Source: Euryarchaeota archaeon UBA561 (GTDB lineage Archaea; Thermoplasmatota; Poseidoniia; Poseidoniales; Poseidoniaceae). From it: DNA of 21,175 nt. Position 1 is the first letter of the stretch; the number at the start of each line of letters is the position of its first letter. The translations under genes and the position numbers were made by a program. The DNA lies in contig DANX01000104.1 in NCBI GenBank assembly GCA_002502295.1, positions 1 to 21,175 of the forward strand, in the 5' to 3' direction. Shown here piece after piece: positions 7,988-15,287 of this stretch. Below the pieces are notes generated by a model. It was not told the DNA's origin, ran no database searches, and saw nothing but the letters and a program-made list of their open reading frames with translations.

Positions 7988-8428
7988 TCAACCCCAAAGA
8001 TGGGAATCGTCGTTGCCTTTGGTTTCTTTTTCCACCTTTTCGTGAAGTTTTGAGCGACGCTTCATGTCTTCCCGTTCAAAGGCAAGGAGTTCTTTGTCAT
8101 CGATGTAGGCGGGCCGTGTGTGAGCGATGAGGACCATTTTGACAATGACTTCCCGTGAAATAAATTCGCATTTCCCATCCTCTGTGAGAATCTCCAAACT
8201 TGTTTTTCCAGATGAGATGAGGCGGCCACGGATGTAGGCGTCTTCGGGATTGGCGAAGGCTTGGACGTTGAGATGGATTTCAACCAAATCGTCACGGCGG
8301 AGGCCTTGGCGTCGCTCAAGCAAATCTCCAGTGTGAATGGACCTGAGGTCCTCAAGTTCCGGTGAATCCATGTCTTCCCACATCGACTTTGCCCAACTTG
8401 GTAGGTCTACGGTGTTCTTCTTCGCCAT
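7988..8428 (-). CDS. Uncharacterised small beta-rich protein
   Basis: Family not recognised. The 146-aa protein (MAKKNTVDLP start; a TTG four codons upstream is a weaker option) has a polar N-terminus, a predicted beta-rich core at about 45-106 with alternating hydrophobics (VEIHLNVQAF, AYIRGRLISSG, SLEILTEDG, VIVKMVLIAH), and a strongly charged C-terminal helix (about 111-140). The core pattern vaguely recalls a small Sm-like or SH3-like barrel, but I cannot confirm this. It heads the unit with the pterin dehydratase and nitroreductase genes, its stop lying 4 nt before the proposed dehydratase start. No Shine-Dalgarno is visible, so the mRNA may be leaderless. A cytoplasmic location is likely because no TM or signal peptide is seen. 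Confidence 0.75.
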   Translation of the reverse strand: MAKKNTVDLPSWAKSMWEDMDSPELEDLRSIHTGDLLERRQGLRRDDLVEIHLNVQAFANPEDAYIRGRLISSGKTSLEILTEDGKCEFISREVIVKMVLIAHTRPAYIDDKELLAFEREDMKRRSKLHEKVEKETKGNDDSHLWG

Positions 8429-8540
8429 GGAGATGACCAATCGGCGAGCGTACTTGAACCTCCCCCTTTGGCACCTCGGACGCTTTCAACACGGGATACT
8501 TCATGAAGGGCAGGCGGCGGCCTAGGTTTGGGCTACCCGC

Positions 8541-9656
8541 ATGAAAGTCTCGTGGCGCACGATTGGTACGGTCTTACTGGAGGAGGAAATCCTCGACAAG
8601 GCCTTTTCTCGCGCAAAGAAAGCAGCGGACAGAGTTGACGATCCAGATCGTATCTTTCGGGTCCGAAAACAAATGACGCGAATGGTCCAAACGGCTGCAG
8701 ACATTATTGCCACGGAATTCCAAGAACTCGTGGCTGCGTGGCCATCGCTTGACCAATCCCCCCTCTTTGATGTGGCCATGATCGATGCGTGCGTTGGATG
8801 CGATGAATACCGGAAGAACCTGGCGACGCTCCAGTGGGCCTCGAAACAAGTTCAGCGCATTGCATCGCAGAACGCCAAGAAAATCATTCGAACTGGTCGC
8901 ACCGATTTGATGCATGACGCCCGCAGAGAGGCATATGGGCGCATCTCCTCCATCATGCGACAAGTGGCTCCATCACTCGTTTGGTTGAGCGAAACCCGAG
9001 AAATTCTCAAACAGCTTCCCAAGGTCGACCCTGTTTCACCCTGCATCGTTGTTTGCGGCGCTCCAAACGTCGGCAAATCTGCCTTTATTGCAGCCTTAAG
9101 CTCGGGTAAAATGGAAGTAAATCATTACCCGTTCACCACCAAGCAGATTCACGTAGGGCATTTCCTGCATCGACGCTTGCAGTACCAAATGGTGGACACT
9201 CCAGGTCTTTTGGACCGTCCGATGGAACAGCGAAATCACATTGAAATGCAAGCCATCGCCGCTTTGGAAAACATCGGCTCATTGGTGCTTTTCTTGGTCG
9301 ATGACAGCGAATCATGCGGGACGCCAGTCGAGGAACAGATGAACCTTTTGAACGAAGTAAGGGGGCTTCTTCCAGACACGGAACTGATGCAAGTGAGTTC
9401 CAAAGCAGATTTGCTCGACCCGAGACCGCCGATGTGGGACGAGGTTGCTCGAAGTGAAGCTGAATGGCGTGCAGAGGGTTCGGAGGGCGAACCCGAACTC
9501 CCCCTGCTCATGGACGAGCAAGGTCGGGTGTGTTTGTCAGCTACCGAGCGTGTTGGTCTTGACGCCATGCGCCTTGAAATCGTCCGAAAAGTCAAGTCAG
9601 CTCGACCCAACAATCCCATGGAATTGCCCGAGGGTTGGTACCGTCGCGATGCGTGA
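8541..9656 (+). CDS. NOG1-like GTPase
   Basis: Predicted GTPase of the NOG1 (COG1084) family, whose eukaryotic member works in large-subunit ribosome assembly. The 371-aa protein has the helical NOG1 N-terminal region (about 1-160), then a G domain: G1 GAPNVGKS (173-180), G2 around YPFTTKQIHVG (196-206), G3 DTPGLL (219-224), and G4 SKAD (287-290, Ser replacing the usual Asn). The start is the ATG at 8541; no clear Shine-Dalgarno precedes it. It is divergent from the 146-aa protein gene across a 112-bp gap and converges without spacing on argS. A long Glu-rich insert (about 299-325) separates G4 from the G5 region (CLSATERVG). The role in ribosome biogenesis is inferred from the family. Confidence 0.87.
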   Translation: MKVSWRTIGTVLLEEEILDKAFSRAKKAADRVDDPDRIFRVRKQMTRMVQTAADIIATEFQELVAAWPSLDQSPLFDVAMIDACVGCDEYRKNLATLQWASKQVQRIASQNAKKIIRTGRTDLMHDARREAYGRISSIMRQVAPSLVWLSETREILKQLPKVDPVSPCIVVCGAPNVGKSAFIAALSSGKMEVNHYPFTTKQIHVGHFLHRRLQYQMVDTPGLLDRPMEQRNHIEMQAIAALENIGSLVLFLVDDSESCGTPVEEQMNLLNEVRGLLPDTELMQVSSKADLLDPRPPMWDEVARSEAEWRAEGSEGEPELPLLMDEQGRVCLSATERVGLDAMRLEIVRKVKSARPNNPMELPEGWYRRDA

Positions 9657-9659
9657 TCA
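9654..9659. other. TGATCA zero-gap convergent stop junction
   Basis: The TGA stop of the GTPase gene and the TGA stop of argS abut to form TGATCA, the same arrangement as at 7075-7080 and 18087-18092. Confidence 0.85.
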
Positions 9660-11426
9660 CATCGACTCTAAAGCCACGATTCCTAGAGCGTCCATTCCCG
9701 CTCTTAACGCCGTTCTTGCCCGTTCTGAAACGGCAAAGAAAAATGGATTAACCTCTCCATGGTCAATGACGTAACAATCTCTATAGAACATGTTGTAGGC
9801 CATTGATAACTGGAGCATGTAATTCGCAAAGAGGTTGGGTCGGTGTTCCCTGACCACACGAGACAGCTGGTCATCATGAACAGCAAGCGTTCGTAGGAGC
9901 TGCACCAATCCGTAGGGCATTTCATCGGTAGGTCCCTCGCCTTGGAACGTTTGGTCAAGATACGATGGATCAACGTCCCTGACCTTTCTCCTGATGGAGC
10001 AGGCTCGGGTGTGGCTGTACATGATGAACGGGGCCGAACCTGCTTCGAAACTCAAGGCATCCTCCCAGCGGAAGGTGAATCCTTTTTCGGGACTAACGCT
10101 GATGATGTTGAATCGAACGGCCGATGTACCAACCGCCTCGGCGATGTGGGCCATTGTCTCATCGTCAAGGTCTGGCCTTCGTTCCTTGAGCACGTCCGTT
10201 GCATGTGCCTTGGCTTCTTCGAGCAAATCATCCATGAACACAACGTTGCCCCGCCGGGTTGACATCTTGCCTTCAGGGAGTTTGATGAACGAATAGAACA
10301 TCACCTCTGGGCGGCGTTCCCCAAGTTCCTCCAACGTGAGGCCAACTTGTTTCGCCTGCAATCGGTGGTCTTCTCCAAGGACGTTGATGAGTTCGTTGCA
10401 TTGCGTCCATTTCCACCGGTGGTAAGCGATGTCCCTGGTTGCGTACAAGGAGGAGCCATCGCCTCGTCGATAGAAAAATTCAGTTTTGCCCTTGAGCCCT
10501 CGTTGACCGAGGTCAAGATATTGTGCTCCATTGTCTGCGACACCGTTGATTTCCAACTGCCCGAGTTCGTTCATCAACTCTGCCACATCACCATTGGTAA
10601 CGAAGACTGATTCTTTGGTGAATCGGTCGTAATGGATGCCAAGGCGGCCCAACGTTTCCAACATGCCATCCAGAACCGGTTTGTATGCTCGTTCAAAAGA
10701 ATCAAGCACACCTTGATCTCCGTTTTCACTGGCATGCACAAGCGTTCCAATGGCTGCTTCAATGGCGGTTGCGTCTGGACTTTCCTTCCGTCGAAGTTGT
10801 GCAGCTTGGTACCAACGAACCCGTTGATGGTCAGCCTTTTGAGCCCATTGAGGGTTGATGGGGTCGCGGTCTTTCAGCAATGATTCAACCTCTTCTTCGC
10901 TCATGTTTTCGAGCGCCCATGCCAAAACAGCGACTTGTTTGCCCATGTCGTCAACGTAGTATTCCGCCGTGACCTCATCGCCCCAGAGCCTGTGCAATCG
11001 AACCAGGGTGTCCCCCAGAATGGCGTTGCGAGCCCGACCTACATGGAACGGTCCGTTTGGGTTGGCCGATGTGTGTTCAATCAGCACTTCACGTCGTTCA
11101 TCGGACCGATGTGGAGTGCGTTGGTTCAACACGTGGTCAGCAAGCCAGGACGAAGAGGCGGTGATGTTGAGGAAACCGTTCACGGCCGTGATTTCATGGA
11201 TGGCTTCATGTTCGGGTATTTCCTTACTCAACCGTTCGGCGATGGCAGCGGGTGCCATGTTCAATGTTTTTGCAAACTGAAAACACGGCAAAGAAAGGTC
11301 ACAAGCAGGCGGCCATGTATGTTCGGTTGATGCTTGAAGCATACGCTCAACCAACCCCGAATCAACACCAAGCGCTTCAACCGCTTTTTCAATAAGCGGC
11401 AGGATGTCGGATTTTAGCAACTGCAT
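9657..11426 (-). CDS. argS: Arginyl-tRNA synthetase
   Basis: Charges tRNA-Arg with arginine; class I synthetase, 589 aa, a normal length. The N-terminal Add-1 type domain occupies about 1-105. The HIGH-box region reads EHTSANPNGPFHVGRARN (117-134), with HVG replacing HIG as is usual in ArgRS. The lower catalytic region has GEDHRLQAKQV (351-361), and the KMSKS equivalent is KMSTRRG (387-393). The C-terminal DALR anticodon-binding domain follows, ending with a helix rich in Ala and Leu. The start ATG has GAGGTGA ending 4 nt upstream, and this site contains the stop codon of aRF1, so aRF1 and argS form a coupled translation unit. Confidence 0.95.
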   Translation of the reverse strand: MQLLKSDILPLIEKAVEALGVDSGLVERMLQASTEHTWPPACDLSLPCFQFAKTLNMAPAAIAERLSKEIPEHEAIHEITAVNGFLNITASSSWLADHVLNQRTPHRSDERREVLIEHTSANPNGPFHVGRARNAILGDTLVRLHRLWGDEVTAEYYVDDMGKQVAVLAWALENMSEEEVESLLKDRDPINPQWAQKADHQRVRWYQAAQLRRKESPDATAIEAAIGTLVHASENGDQGVLDSFERAYKPVLDGMLETLGRLGIHYDRFTKESVFVTNGDVAELMNELGQLEINGVADNGAQYLDLGQRGLKGKTEFFYRRGDGSSLYATRDIAYHRWKWTQCNELINVLGEDHRLQAKQVGLTLEELGERRPEVMFYSFIKLPEGKMSTRRGNVVFMDDLLEEAKAHATDVLKERRPDLDDETMAHIAEAVGTSAVRFNIISVSPEKGFTFRWEDALSFEAGSAPFIMYSHTRACSIRRKVRDVDPSYLDQTFQGEGPTDEMPYGLVQLLRTLAVHDDQLSRVVREHRPNLFANYMLQLSMAYNMFYRDCYVIDHGEVNPFFFAVSERARTALRAGMDALGIVALESM

Positions 11427-11430
11427 CCCA

Positions 11431-11438
11431 TCACCTCA
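11431..11438 (-). promoter_or_regulatory. Stop/Shine-Dalgarno fusion before argS
   Basis: TGAGGTGA on the minus strand: the first TGA ends aRF1, and the GAGGTGA positions ribosomes 4 nt before the argS ATG. It has the same form as the sites before lysS and aEF1-beta. Confidence 0.75.
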
Positions 11439-12695
11439 CATCATTGGATAGCGCAAAATGGCCGCCAGTCCACCAAATCCCTGCATGAGTTGAGAACCCT
11501 CTTCTGTGTCCACAGAGATGTAAGTAACTTGTGAGTTACTTTCCTCAGCGAGGGATGAAAGAGAGTCGATGATGGAATGGCTCGACAATTCCTTGATGGC
11601 GTCGCCTGATGCGCCGCACGACGGGCAGGCGGGCAGTGCTTGGTGAGGTGTTAATCGTGCCTCCCATGCTGCTTCAGAACCGTGGCTGCATTTCTTGCAC
11701 TGCAGCGTGATGACGTTCCCCCTCAAACCCTCGGAGATCAGGAGCGTGTCAACCGCCCCTCCCGTCAGGGCTTGTTTAATCATCATTTCACCATAGGTCG
11801 CTTTCGGATGGGCGCGAACCAGCTCCTCGAGAAAGCGGTTCATCACTTGACGTTCCGCATCCAATTCGATTTCACCCATCAACTGGCCTGCGTTTTCCAC
11901 CAATTCACGCACGCCAGATTCGTTGGAATAGCCAACGTCAAAGGTTGTTTTTGCAATTTTCTTGGTGATTTCGTGGTGGAAATAGTCGTTTTTGACAACG
12001 AAATCCTTTGTGGCTCCCGGACCACCGACAATGATGGCTTGGATGTTTTCCAAATGAGGCAACCAATACGACGAGGCGTGTTCGGTCGCTCGCTTGAAAA
12101 AATTGTGTGCCGCTTCTTCAATCAGTCGTTCAAAACGCTGGGCTGATTGTCCACCTTGTCGGTGTTTACCCATGATGTTGGACACGAGGTGCTCTTGGAC
12201 ATGAATACGCTTTCCAGTGGCAATACCGTAGGCTGCTTCAGCCCGGTCGATGACAAACAATCCGTAGGACTTTTTGTCAACCAGCATTTCCTCAAGCTGG
12301 GTCAATTCAAACCTTGAGTCACAACGGTAGCGAAACGAAACAAGCGCTTGAGGAGGTTCTTCGACGACGACGTTTACCATGCGGCTTTTGTTGTTTCCAA
12401 CAATGATGGAGCCGACAAAAATAGCCAGGCCGTGCTCTCCGGGCGTTTTGAAGCGAGATAAGGTGGATATCGCCGATTCAATGGCTCCTTGAACGTTCTT
12501 CTTGGTTCCTTTTGATTTGATGTTGGCTGCTTGGCCGTGTTCATTTTGAAGCATGGACCTTGCATCTGAGATCTGTCGGTCGGGTGGAATGATCAGGGTG
12601 ACCAATTCAGTTCCGAAGCCCTTCATCTCTCGAAGGTCCTCAAGGGCGAGTTTGAGCCGCATACGTCGCGCAGACAACTTGGCATCGTCTGACAT
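11436..12695 (-). CDS. prf1: Peptide chain release factor aRF1
   Basis: Archaeal/eukaryotic-type class I release factor that recognises all three stop codons and triggers peptidyl-tRNA hydrolysis. The 419-aa protein has the diagnostic stop-codon recognition motifs NIKS (58-61) and YxCxxxF (YRCDSRF, 123-129), then the catalytic GGQ at 181-183 within HRQGGQSAQRFERL. The C-terminal domain carries a Zn-binding minidomain with CxxC pairs (CKKC and CPSC, about 333-361), typical of archaeal aRF1. The ATG is preceded by a strong Shine-Dalgarno, GGAGGGAG, about 5 nt upstream, which settles the start. It is divergent from pyrH and upstream of argS in one transcript. Confidence 0.96.
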   Translation of the reverse strand: MSDDAKLSARRMRLKLALEDLREMKGFGTELVTLIIPPDRQISDARSMLQNEHGQAANIKSKGTKKNVQGAIESAISTLSRFKTPGEHGLAIFVGSIIVGNNKSRMVNVVVEEPPQALVSFRYRCDSRFELTQLEEMLVDKKSYGLFVIDRAEAAYGIATGKRIHVQEHLVSNIMGKHRQGGQSAQRFERLIEEAAHNFFKRATEHASSYWLPHLENIQAIIVGGPGATKDFVVKNDYFHHEITKKIAKTTFDVGYSNESGVRELVENAGQLMGEIELDAERQVMNRFLEELVRAHPKATYGEMMIKQALTGGAVDTLLISEGLRGNVITLQCKKCSHGSEAAWEARLTPHQALPACPSCGASGDAIKELSSHSIIDSLSSLAEESNSQVTYISVDTEEGSQLMQGFGGLAAILRYPMM

Positions 12696-12820
12696 GGCGC
12701 TCCCTCCTTTGACGGGCTGAGGCGTGGCACTTCAAACCTCCCTCCGGTTCGAAGCGGTTTCACGCCTGCGTGCTCCCATTGAGGGATAGGATGAAGTCAT
12801 GGGCGCGATGGAGGACCACC

Positions 12821-13537
12821 ATGAGCCCGGTTCATGTCGTTGCCCTCGGTGGCAGCCTCCTTCGTCCGGAAGAAGCCGAAGCACGCTCAATGTGGATGGG
12901 CCAACTCCGACAACTTATGGTTCACCTGGAAGGAAATGGCCGTCGTGTTGCGTTGGTTGTTGGCGGTGGTCTGCCAGCAAGAGAGGGCATTGCGTTGGCC
13001 AAAGACACCGTTTCTGACACACGCCGGCTCGATAAAATTGGCATCGCAGGAACTCGCCTCAACGCCACAGTTCTCCAACAGGTTTTGCTGGACATCGGGT
13101 GCGACGTTGCGCCCTCAGTCCCGCACACCATCGATGAAGCAAGGGCTCATCTCGAGCAACATCACATCGTTGTGATGGGTGGTACAGTCCCTGGACATAC
13201 CACCGATACCGTGGCGGTTAAACTCGCGGCCGTCGTTCACGCTCGGCACTGCATTATTGCCACCAATGTCTCCCATGTGTACACAAAAGATCCGAGGCAC
13301 AACGAGGATGCAGAAGCCCTGACCGAGATGACCTTAGAGGAACTGGGGGCCATCGTTGGCGTCGGGGAACCCCTTGAACCGGGGGCGTCGGCGGTTGTCG
13401 ACCCGGTGGCCGTGAAGATCGCTATCGACGCAGGCATGGACCTTGCCGTTCTCGATGGTCGTGATGTTCGCCGGCTTGACGACGCTCTGGATGGTCAACC
13501 GTTTGATGGCACCATCGTTCATGCACGAGGTGATTGA
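12821..13537 (+). CDS. pyrH: UMP kinase, archaeal type
   Basis: Phosphorylates UMP to UDP in pyrimidine nucleotide synthesis; amino acid kinase fold. The 238-aa protein shows the N-terminal VVALGGSLL (6-14), VVGGGLPAR (46-54), the D-x(n)-D-x-IGIAGTRLNA nucleotide region (66-82), MGGTVPGHTTDTVAV (119-133), ATNVSHVYTKDP (147-158), and a C-terminal DPVAVKIA and LDGRD. TRLNA and PGHTTD together are characteristic of archaeal UMP kinase; other kinases of the same fold are less likely. I chose ATG 12821 because GGAGG sits 6 nt upstream; the frame is open back to 12770, but that part has no similarity. The stop overlaps the ribosome-binding region of the next gene, so the two are coupled. Confidence 0.9.
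   Translation: MSPVHVVALGGSLLRPEEAEARSMWMGQLRQLMVHLEGNGRRVALVVGGGLPAREGIALAKDTVSDTRRLDKIGIAGTRLNATVLQQVLLDIGCDVAPSVPHTIDEARAHLEQHHIVVMGGTVPGHTTDTVAVKLAAVVHARHCIIATNVSHVYTKDPRHNEDAEALTEMTLEELGAIVGVGEPLEPGASAVVDPVAVKIAIDAGMDLAVLDGRDVRRLDDALDGQPFDGTIVHARGD
13527..13533 (+). promoter_or_regulatory. GAGGTGA ribosome binding site choosing a GTG start
   Basis: A full GAGGTGA within the end of pyrH lies 5 nt before the GTG at 13539, the same spacing as for other genes in this window. It favours the GTG start over the ATG at 13521, which has no such site. Confidence 0.65.
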
Positions 13538-13538
13538 T

Positions 13539-13823
13539 GTGGTTGATGCAAAGAAAGTGAAAGAGATGGTTGCCAAAAAATCGAGTCAACTCATGGGGAG
13601 CATGTCCGGGTCGGGAAAAATGCCACCCCACAAGCATTGCAGGATTTGTCATGAAGCCATTCCAATAAAGTCCGATCCTCGCATATGCAAGAATCAAGAA
13701 TGCATTGAACAGAATCGAAAAGACGAGAAAAATCAGAAAACCGTGCGTATAGCGATGTTTGTGTTCTTTGGTATTTTCGCCGTCCCCTACGTCCTCGTGC
13801 TGGTGACAGGGATTCTCGGTTAG
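13539..13823 (+). CDS. Membrane-anchored zinc-ribbon protein (DUF2116-like)
   Basis: Small protein, 94 aa from the GTG start, with one zinc ribbon and one C-terminal TM helix. Cysteines at 34, 37, 50 and 55 (CRIC...CKNQEC) are followed by a charged helix (about 57-70) and a hydrophobic segment 71-92. This plan matches archaeal DUF2116-type proteins; no function is known. The ribbon should face the cytoplasm because the charged Lys/Arg segment lies before the TM. It is the second gene of the pyrH unit. Alternative starts are ATG 13521 and GTG 13530, adding 6 or 3 residues. It converges on the glycosyltransferase gene with a 3-bp gap. Confidence 0.8.
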   Translation: MVDAKKVKEMVAKKSSQLMGSMSGSGKMPPHKHCRICHEAIPIKSDPRICKNQECIEQNRKDEKNQKTVRIAMFVFFGIFAVPYVLVLVTGILG

Positions 13824-13826
13824 GGT

Positions 13827-14753
13827 TCAGTCAAGTCCAAATTCTCGAACCAAGAGCAACCTAAGGAAACGTTGTGCACTTTGCAGCACCAATCCTGTTG
13901 CCATGAGTGAAAGACCGAGCAGGCCGATCCAAATGGCCGAGAATCCCGAACCAATGATGCTGTCAAGTTGCAGTGTGAAATCTTGTGCGGTTCGTGTCCC
14001 CATGGCTGCACCTGTTGCCAGTAGACCGAAGCCGGGGATGCCCAACACAAGCAGTGGTTTCTTTTGAGACAGGGACAATATCGCCCACGTCATCACGGTA
14101 AAGCCGTGGGACACGGCGGTGAAGTTCGACCCCTTCGGGACATCGTATCGGATGACGGTTGGAACTTCCAAGACCCGCAATTGTTTTTCATGTGCATCTT
14201 CAAGCATTTCAAGGGAGAGTTCCATTCCTTCCGAATCAAACCGAAGGCGTTCAAGAGCGGTTCGAGAAAAAGCTCTGAACCCGGACTGAGTGTCCTTGAT
14301 GCCCAGGTCGCTTGAGAGGTTTGAAGCAGCGGTGATGACCTTGATGCCTAACCTTCTGTATGCGGGCATGTCCGTTCCACCCCCGCCGTCAACAAAGCGT
14401 GAACCAATGGTGAAGTCTGCCTCGCCGTCCAGGATCGGTTTCAGGAGTTTCGGAATGTCCCCTGTCTCGTGCTGTCCGTCAGAATCGAGCAGAACCAAGG
14501 CATCAACCTCAAGCTCACTCGCTCTGAGGAAGAGGGTTTTCAGAGCACCACCGTAGCCTCGGTTCACGCGGTGGCGAATCACGGTTGCACCGCATGCCTC
14601 GGCGATCCGTGCACTTGCATCCGACGAACCGTCGTCAATGCAAATCACCTCGTCAACATGGCGAAGCGCCCGGGTTACAACGGAACCAATGGTCTCTTCC
14701 TCGTTGTACATTGGCATGCCTGCGACGATGTGCGGCTTGCCCGCACGTGGCAT
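13827..14753 (-). CDS. Family 2 glycosyltransferase, polyprenyl-phosphate type
   Basis: Predicted GT-A glycosyltransferase moving a sugar from a nucleotide donor to a polyprenyl (dolichyl) phosphate, at the inner face of the cytoplasmic membrane. The 308-aa protein opens with AGMPMYNEEETIGSVV (11-26) and ICIDDGSSD (37-45). The metal-binding DSD is at 90-92 in LLLDSDGQHE-like context, IGSRF is at 116-120, and DTQSGFRAF lies at 154-162. Two C-terminal TM helices (about 232-252 and 269-291) anchor it. This is the DPM1/DPG synthase-like arrangement; the sugar cannot be read from sequence. I chose ATG 14753 because MPRAGKPHIVAG matches the family and GAGGA lies 4 nt upstream; the frame is open to 14843 without similarity. 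It has its own AT-rich promoter. A sugar epimerase lies nearby on the other strand, suggesting a glycan locus. Confidence 0.88.
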   Translation of the reverse strand: MPRAGKPHIVAGMPMYNEEETIGSVVTRALRHVDEVICIDDGSSDASARIAEACGATVIRHRVNRGYGGALKTLFLRASELEVDALVLLDSDGQHETGDIPKLLKPILDGEADFTIGSRFVDGGGGTDMPAYRRLGIKVITAASNLSSDLGIKDTQSGFRAFSRTALERLRFDSEGMELSLEMLEDAHEKQLRVLEVPTVIRYDVPKGSNFTAVSHGFTVMTWAILSLSQKKPLLVLGIPGFGLLATGAAMGTRTAQDFTLQLDSIIGSGFSAIWIGLLGLSLMATGLVLQSAQRFLRLLLVREFGLD

Positions 14754-14790
14754 GTTGTCCTCTTGAGGCACGCTTTCCCGTCCACGAAGA

Positions 14791-14814
14791 CCTATATATG
14801 GATATTTAAAAAAA
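14791..14814 (-). promoter_or_regulatory. AT-rich TATA promoter of the glycosyltransferase gene
   Basis: The minus strand carries a run of seven T, then TTTAAATATC and CATATATAGG, the most TATA-like stretch in the window. It lies about 40-60 nt before the glycosyltransferase ATG, giving a short leader that contains a GAGGA site. The T-run could also end transcription from the 82-aa gene upstream. Confidence 0.6.
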
Positions 14815-14872
14815 CGCCGAAAATGCGAAGATTGGCCGTTCAAATAACCTTGGTCATTTGAGCAGCGTTGTA

Positions 14873-14887
14873 CTTCTCAGAGAGAAG
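14873..14887 (-). terminator. Short hairpin after the 82-aa gene
   Basis: CTTCTC-AGA-GAGAAG makes a perfect 6-bp stem with a 3-nt loop, 26 nt past the stop codon of the minus-strand 82-aa gene. There is no T-run next to it; the nearest is about 60 nt farther. A role as a transcript 3' end is possible but weak. Confidence 0.3.
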
Positions 14888-14912
14888 GAATTCACAAACA
14901 TGGCTCTGGGCC

Positions 14913-15161
14913 TCAGTCGTGAAGTTGGGTGACGGTGGTCACAGCACGCTCACCCGAGAGCACCTTTTGCAAGGCCGCCATCGAGATGACCAACGGAACA
15001 TAGGATTGCCCATCGCTGGTCATGTAGGTGCTGCAGTCCGCAAAGGCTGCTGTGTTGACGGAGAGTTTGAGTGCTCCACCGGCATTGCTTCGACGAACGT
15101 AGCCCACCAAGATGTTGTTCTCCATCACCTCCGGTGTTTTCTTTGATTCATTTTTTGTCAT
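14913..15161 (-). CDS. Uncharacterised 82-aa protein
   Basis: Function not recognised. The 82-aa product from ATG 15161 reads as a single compact domain: a polar N-terminus, then VGYVRRSNAGGALKLSVN, ADCSTYMTSDGQSYVPLVI and ALQKVLSGERAVTTVTQ. The alternating pattern suggests beta strands plus a C-terminal helix. There is one Cys and no TM, so it is probably cytoplasmic. The start is well supported: GGAGGTGA lies 4 nt upstream, the strongest ribosome binding site in the window, implying high expression. The frame is open upstream to 15332 but overlaps the divergent promoter of the epimerase gene. I have the impression of similar short proteins in other marine archaea, but cannot verify it. Confidence 0.78.
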   Translation of the reverse strand: MTKNESKKTPEVMENNILVGYVRRSNAGGALKLSVNTAAFADCSTYMTSDGQSYVPLVISMAALQKVLSGERAVTTVTQLHD

Positions 15162-15165
15162 GTAT

Positions 15166-15173
15166 TCACCTCC
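15166..15173 (-). promoter_or_regulatory. GGAGGTGA ribosome binding site of the 82-aa gene
   Basis: Eight bases fully complementary to the expected archaeal 16S rRNA 3' end, 4 nt before the ATG. It fixes the start at 15161. Confidence 0.8.
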
Positions 15174-15257
15174 TCTGTGGCTTGATTCCCCAGGAAATGA
15201 ATCATCATCCTCAACGATTATCAAAGGCTCTGTTGGATTGATTGGGGTGACCATTTG

Positions 15258-15281
15258 CCTTATACGAACGGTTTTGTTCGT
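15258..15281 (+). promoter_or_regulatory. TATA-like box and palindrome before the epimerase
   Basis: CTTATAC at 15258-15264 lies about 25 nt before the ATG at 15288, so the transcript may start at or next to the start codon (leaderless). Between them is a perfect inverted repeat ACGAAC-GGTTTT-GTTCGT (15264-15281), placed where a repressor would block initiation. Both roles are inferred. Confidence 0.45.
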
Positions 15282-15287
15282 CTCTTC

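Noticed and set aside
12740..12800. GGTTCGAA in the aRF1-pyrH gap resembling a tRNA T-loop
   Set aside because: The stems needed for an acceptor or anticodon arm are missing; the sequence fits a divergent promoter region.
13827..14753. Glycosyltransferase as a secreted or bacterial-type cellulose synthase
   Set aside because: Length, DSD motif and two C-terminal TM helices fit polyprenyl-phosphate glycosyltransferases better.
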